NCBI RefSeq assembly: GCF_011058215.1 | Contig: NZ_JAALFG010000002.1 | Coordinates: 1,054,001 to 1,118,000, forward strand | Length of the DNA stretch: 64,000 nucleotides | Source of the DNA: Devosia aurantiaca | GTDB taxonomy: Bacteria; Pseudomonadota; Alphaproteobacteria; Rhizobiales; Devosiaceae | Direction: 5' to 3' | Part shown: positions 51,427 through 60,746 of the stretch, piece by piece | Numbering within the stretch: position 1 is the stretch's first letter | Layout: every line of letters starts with the position of its first letter | Translations under genes and position numbers: made by a program | The notes under the pieces: generated by a model | Told to the model about the DNA's origin: nothing | Seen by the model: only the letters and a program-made list of their open reading frames with translations | Database searches by the model: none

Positions 51427-51918
51427 CTACCGGGTCGAGAGCGATTTGGACAAGACCTGCCAATGCTCCTGTCCCCGCAGCGCCGCCGCATCTGGCGCCA
51501 GAAGAAAGGCTTCGCGATTGGCGGCAGAATAAAAGAGATAGAGCCGCTGTTTATAAACGGCATAGATCAGCGGATCGGCATCGGAAACAAAACCGCGTGC
51601 CATGCTCATGGCGCCATGACCGCCATATTGCGGCGCATAGATTTCGGGCTGTTTTTCGAACACGTCGCGATTGGCTTTGTTGGCGAAAAGCCAGGGCGCG
51701 CCCATCCACACCACTTCATAGTCCGGCTTTCCCGGCAGCGGTGCATCTTCGGTAAAGTAGCTCACCGGATCCATGCCGCCGATCGCCAGCCCGGTCAGCG
51801 GATCGGCTTCGACCCAGCTAACGATTGATTGCGCCTTTACACCGTTGGCGGCAACTAGTCCGAAAAGCGGCAGCAAGACGGCGATCATGGTTAAGATTTG
51901 TTTAGAGGTTTGCGTCAT
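51427..51918 (-). CDS. Secreted YHS-domain protein
   Basis: This 163-residue protein has a signal peptide (ILTMIAVLLPLFGLVAANGVKA) and a YHS-type domain (LAIGGMDPVSYFTEDAPLPG, WLFANKANRDVFEKQPEIYAPQYGGHGAM). Similar periplasmic proteins bind metals such as copper, but the metal ligands here are not certain. The ATG at 51918 is the best start; the longer frame runs back into the divergent eipA region. Confidence 0.8.
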   Translation of the reverse strand: MTQTSKQILTMIAVLLPLFGLVAANGVKAQSIVSWVEADPLTGLAIGGMDPVSYFTEDAPLPGKPDYEVVWMGAPWLFANKANRDVFEKQPEIYAPQYGGHGAMSMARGFVSDADPLIYAVYKQRLYLFYSAANREAFLLAPDAAALRGQEHWQVLSKSLSTR

Positions 51919-52012
51919 GATCCAGGCCAGTGATCGGCTGCCGATGCGCTCATTGTGGCGCGCAAGACCTAAGGTCTTCCTAAGCAGGCTGGTACCAAGG
52001 GGAGATCGAACC

Positions 52013-52588
52013 ATGCTGAAAAAGATCGCACAGCTTTTAGGCGTCGTGCTTGCTCTGGCAATGCCCGCCGCGCCGGCAATGGCCCAGCAGGGCGGCTCCC
52101 TGACCGACACCTTCTCTGGCGAAGAGATCATCAACAACGGGCAGGAATTTTTCGGCTCCGCCGCCCAAGGCCTCGCCTCGGTGGTCGAACGTGCGGTGAG
52201 CCAATACGGCCAGCCCAACGGTTATATTCTCGGCGAAGAAGCAGGCGGCGCCCTCTTCATCGGCGCGAAATACGGTGAAGGCACGCTCTACACCCGCAAT
52301 GCCGGTCAGTTTTCGATTTACTGGCAGGGTCCCAGCATAGGGCTCGATATCGGCGGCGATGGCTCCAAGGTCATGATGCTGGTCTACAATCTGACCTCGA
52401 TACAGGACATCCTGGGCCGCTATCCCGGCGTCGACGGTTCCGCCTATGTCATCGGCGGGGTCGGCATGACCGTCACCAAGCGTGCCAACGTCATTGTCGT
52501 TCCCATCCGCTCCGGGGTTGGCGCGCGTCTCGGCATCAATGTCGGCTACCTGAACTTCACGGCCGAACCGACCTGGAACCCCTTCTGA
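52013..52588 (+). CDS. eipA: Envelope integrity protein EipA (DUF1134)
   Basis: This 191-residue periplasmic protein has a signal peptide (LLGVVLALAMPAAPAMAQ) and the DUF1134 domain (TFSGEEIINNGQEFFGSAAQGL, GYILGEEAGGALFIGAKYGEG, YVIGGVGMTVTKRANVIVVPI). In Brucella EipA supports cell-envelope integrity. GGGGAG lies 8 bases before the ATG. It is divergent from the YHS gene across 94 bases. Confidence 0.9.
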   Translation: MLKKIAQLLGVVLALAMPAAPAMAQQGGSLTDTFSGEEIINNGQEFFGSAAQGLASVVERAVSQYGQPNGYILGEEAGGALFIGAKYGEGTLYTRNAGQFSIYWQGPSIGLDIGGDGSKVMMLVYNLTSIQDILGRYPGVDGSAYVIGGVGMTVTKRANVIVVPIRSGVGARLGINVGYLNFTAEPTWNPF

Positions 52589-52736
52589 CGCTACAAACGT
52601 CTGCTACCTTGATCCCCTTTGGGTTGGGCGCATGCATTAGGGTTAATCTTTCTCAAACCCAGCCCTTCCCATTCTTTGCTGCAAATATCGAACTCGCTCG
52701 GTATAAGGTGGCCCTGTTGCCGCCGGAGTTCGCTCG

Positions 52737-53906
52737 ATGCTGATCGAGAACATGATGTATTTCGCACTGGGCCTGCTCGTCGCAGGGCTGGTTGCGCTCG
52801 TGGTCATGCCGGCCGTCTGGAAGCGCGCCGTGCGCCTCACAAAGCGCCGCATCGAGGCTGCCACCCCGATCACCATGGCCGAGTTCCGCGCCGACAAGGA
52901 TCAGCTGCGCGCCGAGTTTGCGCTATCCACCCGTCGCCTCGAGATGAATGTCGAGACCCTGCGCAAGCGCCTTGCCGAGCAGTTGGGCGACGTCAATCAG
53001 AAGCGCACCGATCTGGGCGCGCTCAAGGCTGAACGCGAAAAGCACCTCGCCATCGTCAGCGAACTCGAAAGCCGCGAAGTCGAGCTGCGCGCCCGCATCC
53101 TCGAACTTGAAAAAGAAGGCGCCGATCTTGCGCAGCGCCTGCGCAAGCGCGACCGCGAGGTCGAGACGCGCACCGAAGAAATCGAAGCCCTGCGCAATTC
53201 GCTGCGCGGCGGCCTTGCTGCCGCCACCAAGATCGACGGCCTCTCGCTTTCCGGCACCTATGACGAAGACATCGATCACCTCACAACCGCTTTGGCCATC
53301 GAGCGCAAGCGCGCGGCGTTCCTCGAAGAACAGGCCAATAGCCTGATCACGCGCCTGGAAAGCTCGGACCGCCGCAGCGCCGAGGCGACGGCCGCCATTG
53401 CCCAGATGCGCGATGCTCTGGCTGGTCGCGATCGCCAGCGGGAAGACGAGCGGCAGGAACTCGTCGCTGCCGAAGCGCGCATTGCCAGCGCCGAAAATCG
53501 CCTCAACGCCCTTCTTGCCGAAACATCGGCCACGGTCGAGCGCAGCGAGGGCCGCGTCGAGCAACTGCTTGCCGACAAGCTTTCGATGGAAGACGAGCTC
53601 GAAACCCTGCGCGCCAAGGTCGGTAATGTGGAAGCCGGTATCATGGCTGATTGGGAAAGCGAGCGCTTCGAAGAAGCCTATCTTCGCGAAAAGCTAAACG
53701 ACATCGCCGCCAGCGTTTCGCGCTTGGTCTATGCCGTCGACACCGACAGCAAGCCCACTTCCGGCGCCGAAGAAAGCCTCTTCGACCGTGTCCAACGCTT
53801 CGCCGACGATGGCGAAGGCGCAGAGGTCATGCCCGCGCCCGCCAATAACGGCCGCGGTAAGGTCTCCGACCGGCTACAGGCGCTCAAGGAAATCCAGGGG
53901 CGCTGA
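52737..53906 (+). CDS. Membrane-anchored coiled-coil protein of unknown function
   Basis: This 389-residue protein has one N-terminal membrane helix (MMYFALGLLVAGLVALVVMP) followed by about 300 residues of highly charged coiled coil (LESREVELRARILELEKEGA, LRKRDREVETRTEEIEALRN). Topology rules place the coil in the cytoplasm because Arg/Lys follow the helix directly (AVWKRAVRLTKRRIEA). It is similar in plan to the coiled-coil protein at 47639-48817 but with the opposite charge pattern. The family is not recognised. Confidence 0.65.
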   Translation: MLIENMMYFALGLLVAGLVALVVMPAVWKRAVRLTKRRIEAATPITMAEFRADKDQLRAEFALSTRRLEMNVETLRKRLAEQLGDVNQKRTDLGALKAEREKHLAIVSELESREVELRARILELEKEGADLAQRLRKRDREVETRTEEIEALRNSLRGGLAAATKIDGLSLSGTYDEDIDHLTTALAIERKRAAFLEEQANSLITRLESSDRRSAEATAAIAQMRDALAGRDRQREDERQELVAAEARIASAENRLNALLAETSATVERSEGRVEQLLADKLSMEDELETLRAKVGNVEAGIMADWESERFEEAYLREKLNDIAASVSRLVYAVDTDSKPTSGAEESLFDRVQRFADDGEGAEVMPAPANNGRGKVSDRLQALKEIQGR

Positions 53907-53911
53907 CGCCC

Positions 53912-54256
53912 CTACTCTGCGCTGATCTGCACGGTTCTTACCAGCGCGCCCGTGCCCTGATCGAATACTGCCAGCACCACGGCACCTCCTGCTCGATAGG
54001 TCACCTGCACCAGCCCATCGAGATTAAGCGCCGACACCACTTCGGCTCCTGCGGGAATGATCACGCTTTCGGCCACGACTTCTGGCGGGCGGTCGCGCAT
54101 CACGCGATAGACAAGCGCAAAGCCAATCGCCATAAAGCCCAAAAGCAGGATGCCGATCGAAATACCGAACGAGCGCCGCGCTCTTCCCAGCAATACCCGC
54201 GCTTCCGGCGTGAGTTCCTCAGCCTCGGCGGGTTTATTTGGTTCAGGATTGCTCAT
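53912..54256 (-). CDS. DUF6476-like single-helix membrane protein
   Basis: This 114-residue protein has a cytoplasmic N terminus (MSNPEPNKPAEAEELTPEAR), one membrane helix (ISIGILLLGFMAIGFALVYRV) and a small periplasmic beta-rich domain (VSALNLDGLVQVTYRAGGAV). It resembles DUF6476 proteins found beside rluD in related bacteria. Its start codon overlaps the rluD start codon on the opposite strand. No strong ribosome-binding site is seen. Confidence 0.7.
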   Translation of the reverse strand: MSNPEPNKPAEAEELTPEARVLLGRARRSFGISIGILLLGFMAIGFALVYRVMRDRPPEVVAESVIIPAGAEVVSALNLDGLVQVTYRAGGAVVLAVFDQGTGALVRTVQISAE

Positions 54257-55283
54257 GGCCGACGATACCGATCTCTTGTTCGAGGGCGAGCCCATCGAGG
54301 TTGTTGTCGACGAAACGCTGGCCGGCACAAGGCTCGATGCAGCCCTGGCCCGCGCCCATGACGTCCTCAGCCGCAGCCGCCTCAAGGACCTGATCCTGAC
54401 CGGCGCCGTCACTGTGGACGGCAAGCCCGTCGCCGAACCCAACTATCGTCTCAAGACCGGCGAGACAATCGTCCTTCTTGCCCCACCGCCCGAAGATGCA
54501 GAGCCCGAACCTGAAGATATCCCGCTCGATATTCTTTACGAGGACGACCAGCTTATCGTCATCAACAAGCCCGTCGGCATGGTCGTGCACCCTGCCCCCG
54601 GCTCACCCAACGGCACGCTGGTCAATGCACTCCTTTTCCATTGCGGCGAAAGCCTTCAGGGCATTGGCGGCGTCAAGCGTCCCGGCATCGTTCATCGCCT
54701 CGACAAGGACACATCTGGCGTCATGGTCGCGGCCAAGACCGAAAAGGCGCACAAGCATCTGGCGGCCCAGTTCGCTGACCACGGCCGTACCGGCCCGCTG
54801 CATCGCGCTTACACGGCCTATGCCTGGGGCATGACCCAATCGGGGATGGGCACCGTCGACGCGCCGCTAGGCCGCGACCCCGGCAACCGCCTCAAGCAAG
54901 CCGTGCTCAAGCAGGGCCGCGAAGCAATCACTCACTACAATGTCGAAGCCCGCTATGGCGGGGAGGGCTGGGACCTTACGCGCATTCAGTGCCAGCTCGA
55001 AACGGGTCGCACCCACCAGATCCGCGTTCACATGGCCCATATCGGCCACCCGCTCGTGTCCGACCTTCTCTATGCGCCCGGCTTTGCCACCAAGATCAAC
55101 AAGCTCCCCGCCGATCTTGCCCAAACGATCCGAGACCTCGGGCGCCAAGCGCTTCACGCTGCCGAGCTGGGCTTCGAACATCCCACCACTGGCGAGGAGA
55201 TGATGTTCGAAGCCGACCTGCCCGACGATCTTCAGGCTCTCGAAGACGCGCTCGAACCATTCGATCGTGCGGCAGCACGATAG
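54255..55283 (+). CDS. rluD: Ribosomal large-subunit pseudouridine synthase, RluA/RluD family
   Basis: An N-terminal S4 RNA-binding domain (GTRLDAALARAHDVLSRSRL, GAVTVDGKPV) is followed by the catalytic domain with HRLDKDTSGVMV, where the Asp after HRL is catalytic, and the C-terminal CQLETGRTHQIRVHMAHIGHP. The 342-residue length and S4 domain fit RluD, which modifies helix 69 of 23S rRNA. AGGA lies 6 bases before the ATG at 54255. rpoH follows, a common order in Hyphomicrobiales. Confidence 0.92.
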   Translation: MADDTDLLFEGEPIEVVVDETLAGTRLDAALARAHDVLSRSRLKDLILTGAVTVDGKPVAEPNYRLKTGETIVLLAPPPEDAEPEPEDIPLDILYEDDQLIVINKPVGMVVHPAPGSPNGTLVNALLFHCGESLQGIGGVKRPGIVHRLDKDTSGVMVAAKTEKAHKHLAAQFADHGRTGPLHRAYTAYAWGMTQSGMGTVDAPLGRDPGNRLKQAVLKQGREAITHYNVEARYGGEGWDLTRIQCQLETGRTHQIRVHMAHIGHPLVSDLLYAPGFATKINKLPADLAQTIRDLGRQALHAAELGFEHPTTGEEMMFEADLPDDLQALEDALEPFDRAAAR

Positions 55284-55509
55284 ACTCACACCCTCGTGTT
55301 TGAACTTTTGTCCCATCTATCGTATTATGCCGATGAATAATCCGGCGATCTGGATGGAACCGAAGCTTTTCTTCTGCATTGAAGCGAGCTTGGCCTCTTA
55401 AAATCGCCTAATTGCAACCTATATGATGATCGTCTGTCACTGTGCCTTCATGGACAGTGAGAGACGTTCCGCCCGCACTTTGCGGGGGAAACCCAAAGGG
55501 GGTGCGTCC

Positions 55510-56379
55510 ATGGCCCAGTCCAATCTTCCCATTCTCTCGTCCGAAGGCGGCCTGTCCCGCTATCTGCAGGAAATCCGCAAGTTCCCGATGCTGGAGCCGG
55601 ACGAAGAGTTTATGCTTGCCAAGCGCTACAAGGAACACGCCGATCCTGGCGCGGCGCAGAGGCTGATCACCTCGCATCTGCGTCTCGTCGCCAAGATCGC
55701 CATGGGCTATCGCGGCTACGGACTGCCCATTTCCGAGGTAATCTCCGAAGGCAATGTCGGCCTCATGCATGCCGTCAAGCGCTTCGAGCCCGATAAAGGC
55801 TTCCGCCTTGCAACCTATGCCATGTGGTGGATTCGTGCTGCCATCCAGGAATACGTTCTGCGCTCCTGGAGCCTCGTCAAGATTGGCACGACCGCTGCGC
55901 AAAAGCGTCTGTTCTTCAACCTGCGCAAGGTGAAGGGCCAGATCGCGGCGCTTGACGATGGCTCGCTTCATCCCGACCAGATCAAGCAGATTGCCACCAC
56001 TCTTCGCGTGACTGAAGAAGACGTGGTCTCGATGAATTCCCGCCTTTCTGGCGATGCCTCGCTTAATTCGCCCATGCGCGCTGACGAAGGCTCTTCCGAA
56101 TGGCAGGACTGGCTGGTTGACGATACGCCAGACCAGGAAACCGCTTTGGGTGAAACCGAAGAGTTTTCCGAGCGCATGGGCATGCTCAATACTGCCATGG
56201 ATGTGTTGAACGAACGCGAACGCGCCATCTTCCAGGCCCGCCGCCTCCAGGACAACCCGGCAACGCTTGAGGAACTGGCGCAGCAATACGACGTCAGCCG
56301 TGAACGCATTCGCCAGATCGAAGTGCGCGCCTTCGAAAAAGTGCAGGATGCCGTGCAGCAAGCGGCTCGCACCAACTAA
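55510..56379 (+). CDS. rpoH: Heat-shock sigma factor RpoH (sigma-32)
   Basis: This 289-residue sigma factor has the RpoH box QKRLFFNLRKVKGQI, region 2 (RLVAKIAMGYRGYGLPISEV, FRLATYAMWWIRAAIQEYVL) and region 4 (TLEELAQQYDVSRERIRQIEV). The ATG at 55510 matches the common MAQSNLPILSSEGGL-like start. The 226-base upstream region has a short G/C hairpin near 55472-55490 that could affect translation; no clear sigma-32 promoter was found. It directs transcription of chaperone and protease genes. Confidence 0.95.
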   Translation: MAQSNLPILSSEGGLSRYLQEIRKFPMLEPDEEFMLAKRYKEHADPGAAQRLITSHLRLVAKIAMGYRGYGLPISEVISEGNVGLMHAVKRFEPDKGFRLATYAMWWIRAAIQEYVLRSWSLVKIGTTAAQKRLFFNLRKVKGQIAALDDGSLHPDQIKQIATTLRVTEEDVVSMNSRLSGDASLNSPMRADEGSSEWQDWLVDDTPDQETALGETEEFSERMGMLNTAMDVLNERERAIFQARRLQDNPATLEELAQQYDVSRERIRQIEVRAFEKVQDAVQQAARTN

Positions 56380-56396
56380 ATCGTTGAAGGTCTTCA

Positions 56397-56430
56397 AAAC
56401 GCCCCGGCCACGCGCCTGGGCGTTTTATTT
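56397..56430 (+). terminator. Terminator of rpoH
   Basis: AAAACGCCC pairs with GGGCGTTTT around a 12-base loop, followed by ATTTT, 17 bases after the stop. Confidence 0.88.
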
Positions 56431-56605
56431 TGCGCCGGGCCGATGCATCTATCCGCCCTCACCCTGCATTAACCCCGCGCGACATAATGACTGGACGAGG
56501 CCGGCCGAACAGGCGAGGCCTTGCCCTTGTAACGCCCTATTGCGGGGCTTACATCTGGGCCACTAGCGTCGCTTTGCGCGGCCTCTTCCTTCCGGGACAG
56601 GATTG

Positions 56606-58537
56606 ATGAACGGAAATTTCCGCAACTTTGCCATTTGGCTGGTCGTCCTTTTCATGCTGATGGGCCTGTTCCAGGTCTTCCAGTCGTCTACGCGTTCGAT
56701 TTCGATCGCCGAGAAAAGCTACAGCCAATTCGTCACCGACATTGATGCGGGACGAATTTCCGCCGTCACCATCACCAACAATATCGTCTCTGGCCAGCTC
56801 AACGATGGCAGCCGTTTCGAGACCATCATTCCAGATGGCGCCGATGTCATCACGCGCCTTGAAGATCGCAACGTCGCGATCACGGCACGCGCGCCGGAAT
56901 CGAGCCCGTTCTGGTCGATCCTTCTTTCCTCCTGGTTGCCGTTCATCGTCATCATCGGCGTCTGGTTCTTCTTTATCCGTCAGATGCAGGGTGGGGGTCG
57001 TGGCGGCGCGATGGGTTTTGGCAAGTCGCGCGCGAAGCTCCTGACCGAAACTCAGGGCAAGGTGACGTTCGAAGACGTTGCCGGCGTCGACGAGGCCAAG
57101 CAGGACCTCGAGGAAATCGTCGAGTTCCTGCGCGATCCCGGCAAGTTCCAGCGCCTTGGCGGCCGTATCCCGCGCGGTGTGCTGCTTGTTGGTCCTCCGG
57201 GTACCGGTAAGACGCTGCTCGCCCGCTCGGTTGCCGGCGAAGCCAATGTGCCGTTCTTCACCATTTCGGGCTCTGACTTCGTTGAAATGTTCGTCGGTGT
57301 AGGCGCCAGCCGCGTCCGCGACATGTTCGAACAGGCCAAGAAGAATGCGCCGTGCATCATCTTCATCGACGAAATCGACGCCGTCGGCCGCCAGCGTGGC
57401 GCCGGTCTCGGAGGGGGTAACGACGAACGCGAACAGACCCTCAACCAGCTCCTCGTCGAGATGGACGGCTTTGAAGCCAATGAAGGCATCATCCTGATCG
57501 CCGCGACCAACCGTCCCGACGTTCTCGACCCTGCCCTCCTCCGTCCCGGCCGTTTCGACCGTCAGGTCGTCGTGCCCAACCCGGATGTATCGGGCCGCGA
57601 AAAGGTGCTCAAGGTCCACGTCCGGAAGGTCCCCCTTGCTCCCGACGTCGACCTCAAGGTTCTGGCCCGCGGTACACCCGGCTTCTCCGGTGCGGATCTG
57701 ATGAATCTCGTCAACGAGGCGGCCCTGATGGCCGCGCGCAAGAACAAGCGCTTCGTCACGCATCAGGAATTCGAAGACGCCAAGGACAAGATCATGATGG
57801 GCGCCGAGCGCCGCACCATGGCCATGACCGATGACGAAAAGAAGCTGACTGCCTATCACGAAGCGGGCCACGCCATCATCGCGCTCAAGGTTGCCGGCAT
57901 CGACCCGATCCACAAGGCTACCATCATCCCCCGTGGCCGTGCGCTTGGCATGGTTATGACCCTGCCCGAGAACGACACGTACTCGTTCAGCCGCGAAAAG
58001 GCCCTGGCGCGTCTCACCATGCTGTTCGGCGGCCGCGAGGCCGAGATCATCAAGTTTGGCCCGGCCAAAGTCACATCGGGCGCTTCTGGCGATATCCAGA
58101 TGGCAACCTCCTTGGCGCGCTCCATGGTCATGGAATGGGGCATGAGCGAAAAGCTCGGCCGCGTGCGCTACAAGTCCAATGACCAGGAAGTCTTCCTCGG
58201 CCATTCCGTGACGCAGTCGCAGCATATGTCCGACGACACGGCCAAGATCATCGACCAGGAAGTGCGCAAGCTCATCGAAGATGGTGAAGCGTCGGCCCGC
58301 GACATCCTCACCACCTACCACGATCAGTGGGAGGCAATTGCTCAAGCGCTGCTCGAGTTTGAAACCCTTACCGGTGACGAGTTGCGCGCGCTGATGGATG
58401 GCAAGCAGCCGGTTCGTCCGGAAGACAGTGGTCCGTCGGCGCCGAAGGCCTCCGGAGTCCCTTCTGCTGGCAAGTCCGGCAAGAAGCGCCCAGATGCCCC
58501 GCCGGAGCCGGGCCTCGAGCCGCAGCCGGAAAGCTGA
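56606..58537 (+). CDS. ftsH: ATP-dependent membrane zinc protease FtsH
   Basis: FtsH is a hexameric inner-membrane AAA+ protease that degrades misfolded membrane proteins and regulators such as RpoH. The 643-residue protein has two membrane helices (residues 7-26 and about 105-125) around a small periplasmic domain, Walker A GPPGTGKT (about 197), the second region of homology ([20 protein letters not shown]), the zinc site HEAGH (about 418) and a Pro/Ser-rich tail. The ATG at 56606 is preferred over a TTG just before it. The neighbouring rpoH is functionally related. Confidence 0.97.
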   Translation: MNGNFRNFAIWLVVLFMLMGLFQVFQSSTRSISIAEKSYSQFVTDIDAGRISAVTITNNIVSGQLNDGSRFETIIPDGADVITRLEDRNVAITARAPESSPFWSILLSSWLPFIVIIGVWFFFIRQMQGGGRGGAMGFGKSRAKLLTETQGKVTFEDVAGVDEAKQDLEEIVEFLRDPGKFQRLGGRIPRGVLLVGPPGTGKTLLARSVAGEANVPFFTISGSDFVEMFVGVGASRVRDMFEQAKKNAPCIIFIDEIDAVGRQRGAGLGGGNDEREQTLNQLLVEMDGFEANEGIILIAATNRPDVLDPALLRPGRFDRQVVVPNPDVSGREKVLKVHVRKVPLAPDVDLKVLARGTPGFSGADLMNLVNEAALMAARKNKRFVTHQEFEDAKDKIMMGAERRTMAMTDDEKKLTAYHEAGHAIIALKVAGIDPIHKATIIPRGRALGMVMTLPENDTYSFSREKALARLTMLFGGREAEIIKFGPAKVTSGASGDIQMATSLARSMVMEWGMSEKLGRVRYKSNDQEVFLGHSVTQSQHMSDDTAKIIDQEVRKLIEDGEASARDILTTYHDQWEAIAQALLEFETLTGDELRALMDGKQPVRPEDSGPSAPKASGVPSAGKSGKKRPDAPPEPGLEPQPES

Positions 58538-58560
58538 TCTGCAGTTTTACTGCTCAGAAC

Positions 58561-58594
58561 AAAACCTCCTCCCTGTTCAAGGGAGGAGGTTTTT
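58561..58594 (+). terminator. Terminator of ftsH
   Basis: AAAACCTCCTCCC pairs with GGGAGGAGGTTTTT around TGTTCAA; a 13-base stem with a T-run 23 bases after the ftsH stop. It can also end transcription from the convergent receiver gene. Confidence 0.92.
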
Positions 58595-58646
58595 CTTTGT
58601 GCCTCTGATTTCGGTATAGAGCAGCTACCGTGGCCTTGCCGCCTGA

Positions 58647-59012
58647 TCAGTCCGTTAGTCGCCGGAAAGCGTTGATCAGCCGATCCGCATTATAGGGCTT
58701 GGGCACGAACTCGGCCTGTGCCGGAATTTCATCGAGTTTCACATGCTTGTAGCCGGAGGTAACGACGATCTTGATCGGCGGCCAGCGATCGCGAACGGCT
58801 GCTGCCAGCTTGATGCCGTTCATCGTGCCGGGCATGTCGACATCGGTAAACACCAGCCGCACATTGAGATTGTTGACCAGGATCTTGAGCGCCTCATCGG
58901 CATTGGCGGCTTCGAGAACCAGAAAGCCTTCTTCCTCGAGGCGATCGACGATGGCCATGCGGACCAGTGCTTCATCTTCGACAACCAGAACAATGGGTTT
59001 GGAGTGAGCCAT
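58647..59012 (-). CDS. Single-domain response regulator paired with HWE kinase
   Basis: This 121-residue receiver has acidic residues in VLVVEDEALVRMAIVDRL and the phospho-acceptor Asp in LVFTDVDMPGTMNG; the switch Thr/Ser region is VVTSGYKH and the Lys is in FVPKPYN. The insertion MPGTMNG is characteristic of receivers that pair with HWE kinases. It starts three bases after the kinase stop on the same strand, so the two form a two-component operon. No output domain is present. Confidence 0.88.
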   Translation of the reverse strand: MAHSKPIVLVVEDEALVRMAIVDRLEEEGFLVLEAANADEALKILVNNLNVRLVFTDVDMPGTMNGIKLAAAVRDRWPPIKIVVTSGYKHVKLDEIPAQAEFVPKPYNADRLINAFRRLTD

Positions 59013-59015
59013 TCT

Positions 59016-60550
59016 CTACGCCCTCTTTGCCAGGTTCTGGTCAGGCGTGACACAGCCTGTGTCCGAGCGGAGCACGCAGAGAAGACCTTCCGGCCGATAT
59101 TCGACGCTGACCTTGCCCTCGAAATCCGCTGCCAGCACCTTGGTGATGAGACGCGAACCAAACCCGGTTCGGCTCGGCACCACCACAGGAGGCCCGCCGC
59201 TTTCAGCCCACTTGAACAGGAACACCGGCTTCTCACCCGCCGGATCAAACTCCCAGCTGATAAGCACCCGGCCCTCAGACGTTGAAAGCGCGCCGTATTT
59301 GGCAGCGTTGGTCGCAAGCTCGTGGATGGCCAAAGCCATAGACAGCGCCTGCTTGGGATTGAGGTCGATCTCGATGCCCTCAAGCGTGACGCGATCTTCG
59401 GACGGTATGTGCGGCGCCAATGCACCCTCGACCACATCGCGCAACGATGCCGTCGTCCAGGTACTGTTGGTCAAAATGTCATGGGCCGTCGCCAGCGCGC
59501 TGAGGCGAGAGTCGAACAAGGCGCGTCGATCCGCAATATCCTCGCCGCGCAGGGTCTGCGATGCGATGGCGCCCACCATCGCAAGGCTGTTCTTGATCCG
59601 ATGCTGCAGTTCACCCGTCAGCGTATCCTGCACCGACATCGCTTCACGCAGCGCCAACTCCGCTCCCTTGAGATCGGTGACGTCGTTTCCTTCGACGAAG
59701 ATGCCCGTGATCTGACCAGCGTCGTCATACATGGGCTGATAAACGAAGTTCAAAAAGCCCTTCTGCAGCGGACCATCCGGAGTTTGCTGCAGGTCGATCT
59801 CCATGCTGCGGCCGATAAAGGTCTGGCCGGTGCTATAAACGCCATCGAGCAACTCATAAAAGCCCTGACCCTCGATCTCGGGCAGTGCTTCACGCACGGT
59901 CTTGCCGATCACGTCGCGATGGCCGATCAGTTGGCGGTAAGCCGCATTGGTGATTTCGAAGCGATGCTCCGGGCCGTGCAACACGGCCATGAAGCTCGGC
60001 GCTTTTTCCAGCAGGGCGCGCAGGCGATCGAGCTCGCGCGTCCTGGACTTCGCCGCAACCACCTCGGCGGTAATTTCGAGCGCCGTACAGAACATGCCGG
60101 CGACCTGGTCGTTTTCGTCATGCACCGGCGTATAGCCAAAGGAAAAATGCGTCTCGACCGTGCGCCCGTGCCGCACCATCTGGAACTCGATGTCGTCCAT
60201 ATAGGTCGGAACACCGGCATAGGCGGCATCCATGATCGGCCCGACATCGGCGATGATGTCCGCCCAGACCTCGGCAAACGGCTTGCCCAGAGCCCAGGGG
60301 TGACGATTGGTGCACATGGGTGCATAACCATCGTTGTAGAGCATGGTCCGGTCTGGACCCCAGGCAATGAACATGGGCTGTTGGGAGGTCAGCATCACCT
60401 GCACCAGAGTTCGCAAGCTTCCTGGCCAGGTCGCGGGAGCACCAAGCGGCGTGGAGGTCCAATCATAGTTCCGGATCAACTCCCCAGTTGCCCACCACCA
60501 GCCAGAAACGTCGTCTCCGGAGAGGTGCCCACCAAACCATCACGGGACAT
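59016..60550 (-). CDS. PAS-domain HWE/HisKA_2 sensor histidine kinase (frameshift near start)
   Basis: This soluble kinase of about 510 residues has an N-terminal PAS/GAF-like region (YDWTSTPLGAPATWPGSL), a second PAS domain (FEITNAAYRQLIGHRDVIGK) and a kinase core with the phospho-His region GELQHRIKNSLAMVGAIASQ and the N-box IHELATNAAKYGALS of HWE kinases. No membrane helix is seen. The conserved start FLAGGGQLGELIRNYDW is recovered by adding one G to the run at 60482-60485 and reading from the ATG at 60550. The signal is unknown. It lies between ftsH and glmM on the opposite strand. Confidence 0.85.
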
Positions 60551-60746
60551 CGCGTGCATGTTCCATATCCAAGTCAAAGAGTCGGCTCGTTGTTCGAGGA
60601 AGCAGGCTTTCTCGTCAAGATAAATCACTGTGTGGCTCACTGAGCGCCTCACCGCCCAGCCGCTAACCCTTCCGTTTAAGCGCCCCTTCAGCTATTGCAG
60701 CGAAAAATGGTATTATCCCAAGACAACCAGTGAACCGAGGTCGGCG

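Noticed and set aside
55380-55435. Sigma-32 promoter (CTTG ... CCTATATGA) before rpoH
   Set aside because: The two elements are 25 bases apart, while alphaproteobacterial heat-shock promoters need about 17-18.
60630-60746. Longer glmM start at 60630
   Set aside because: The extra residues have no family similarity; GlmM proteins begin at the conserved [11 protein letters not shown].
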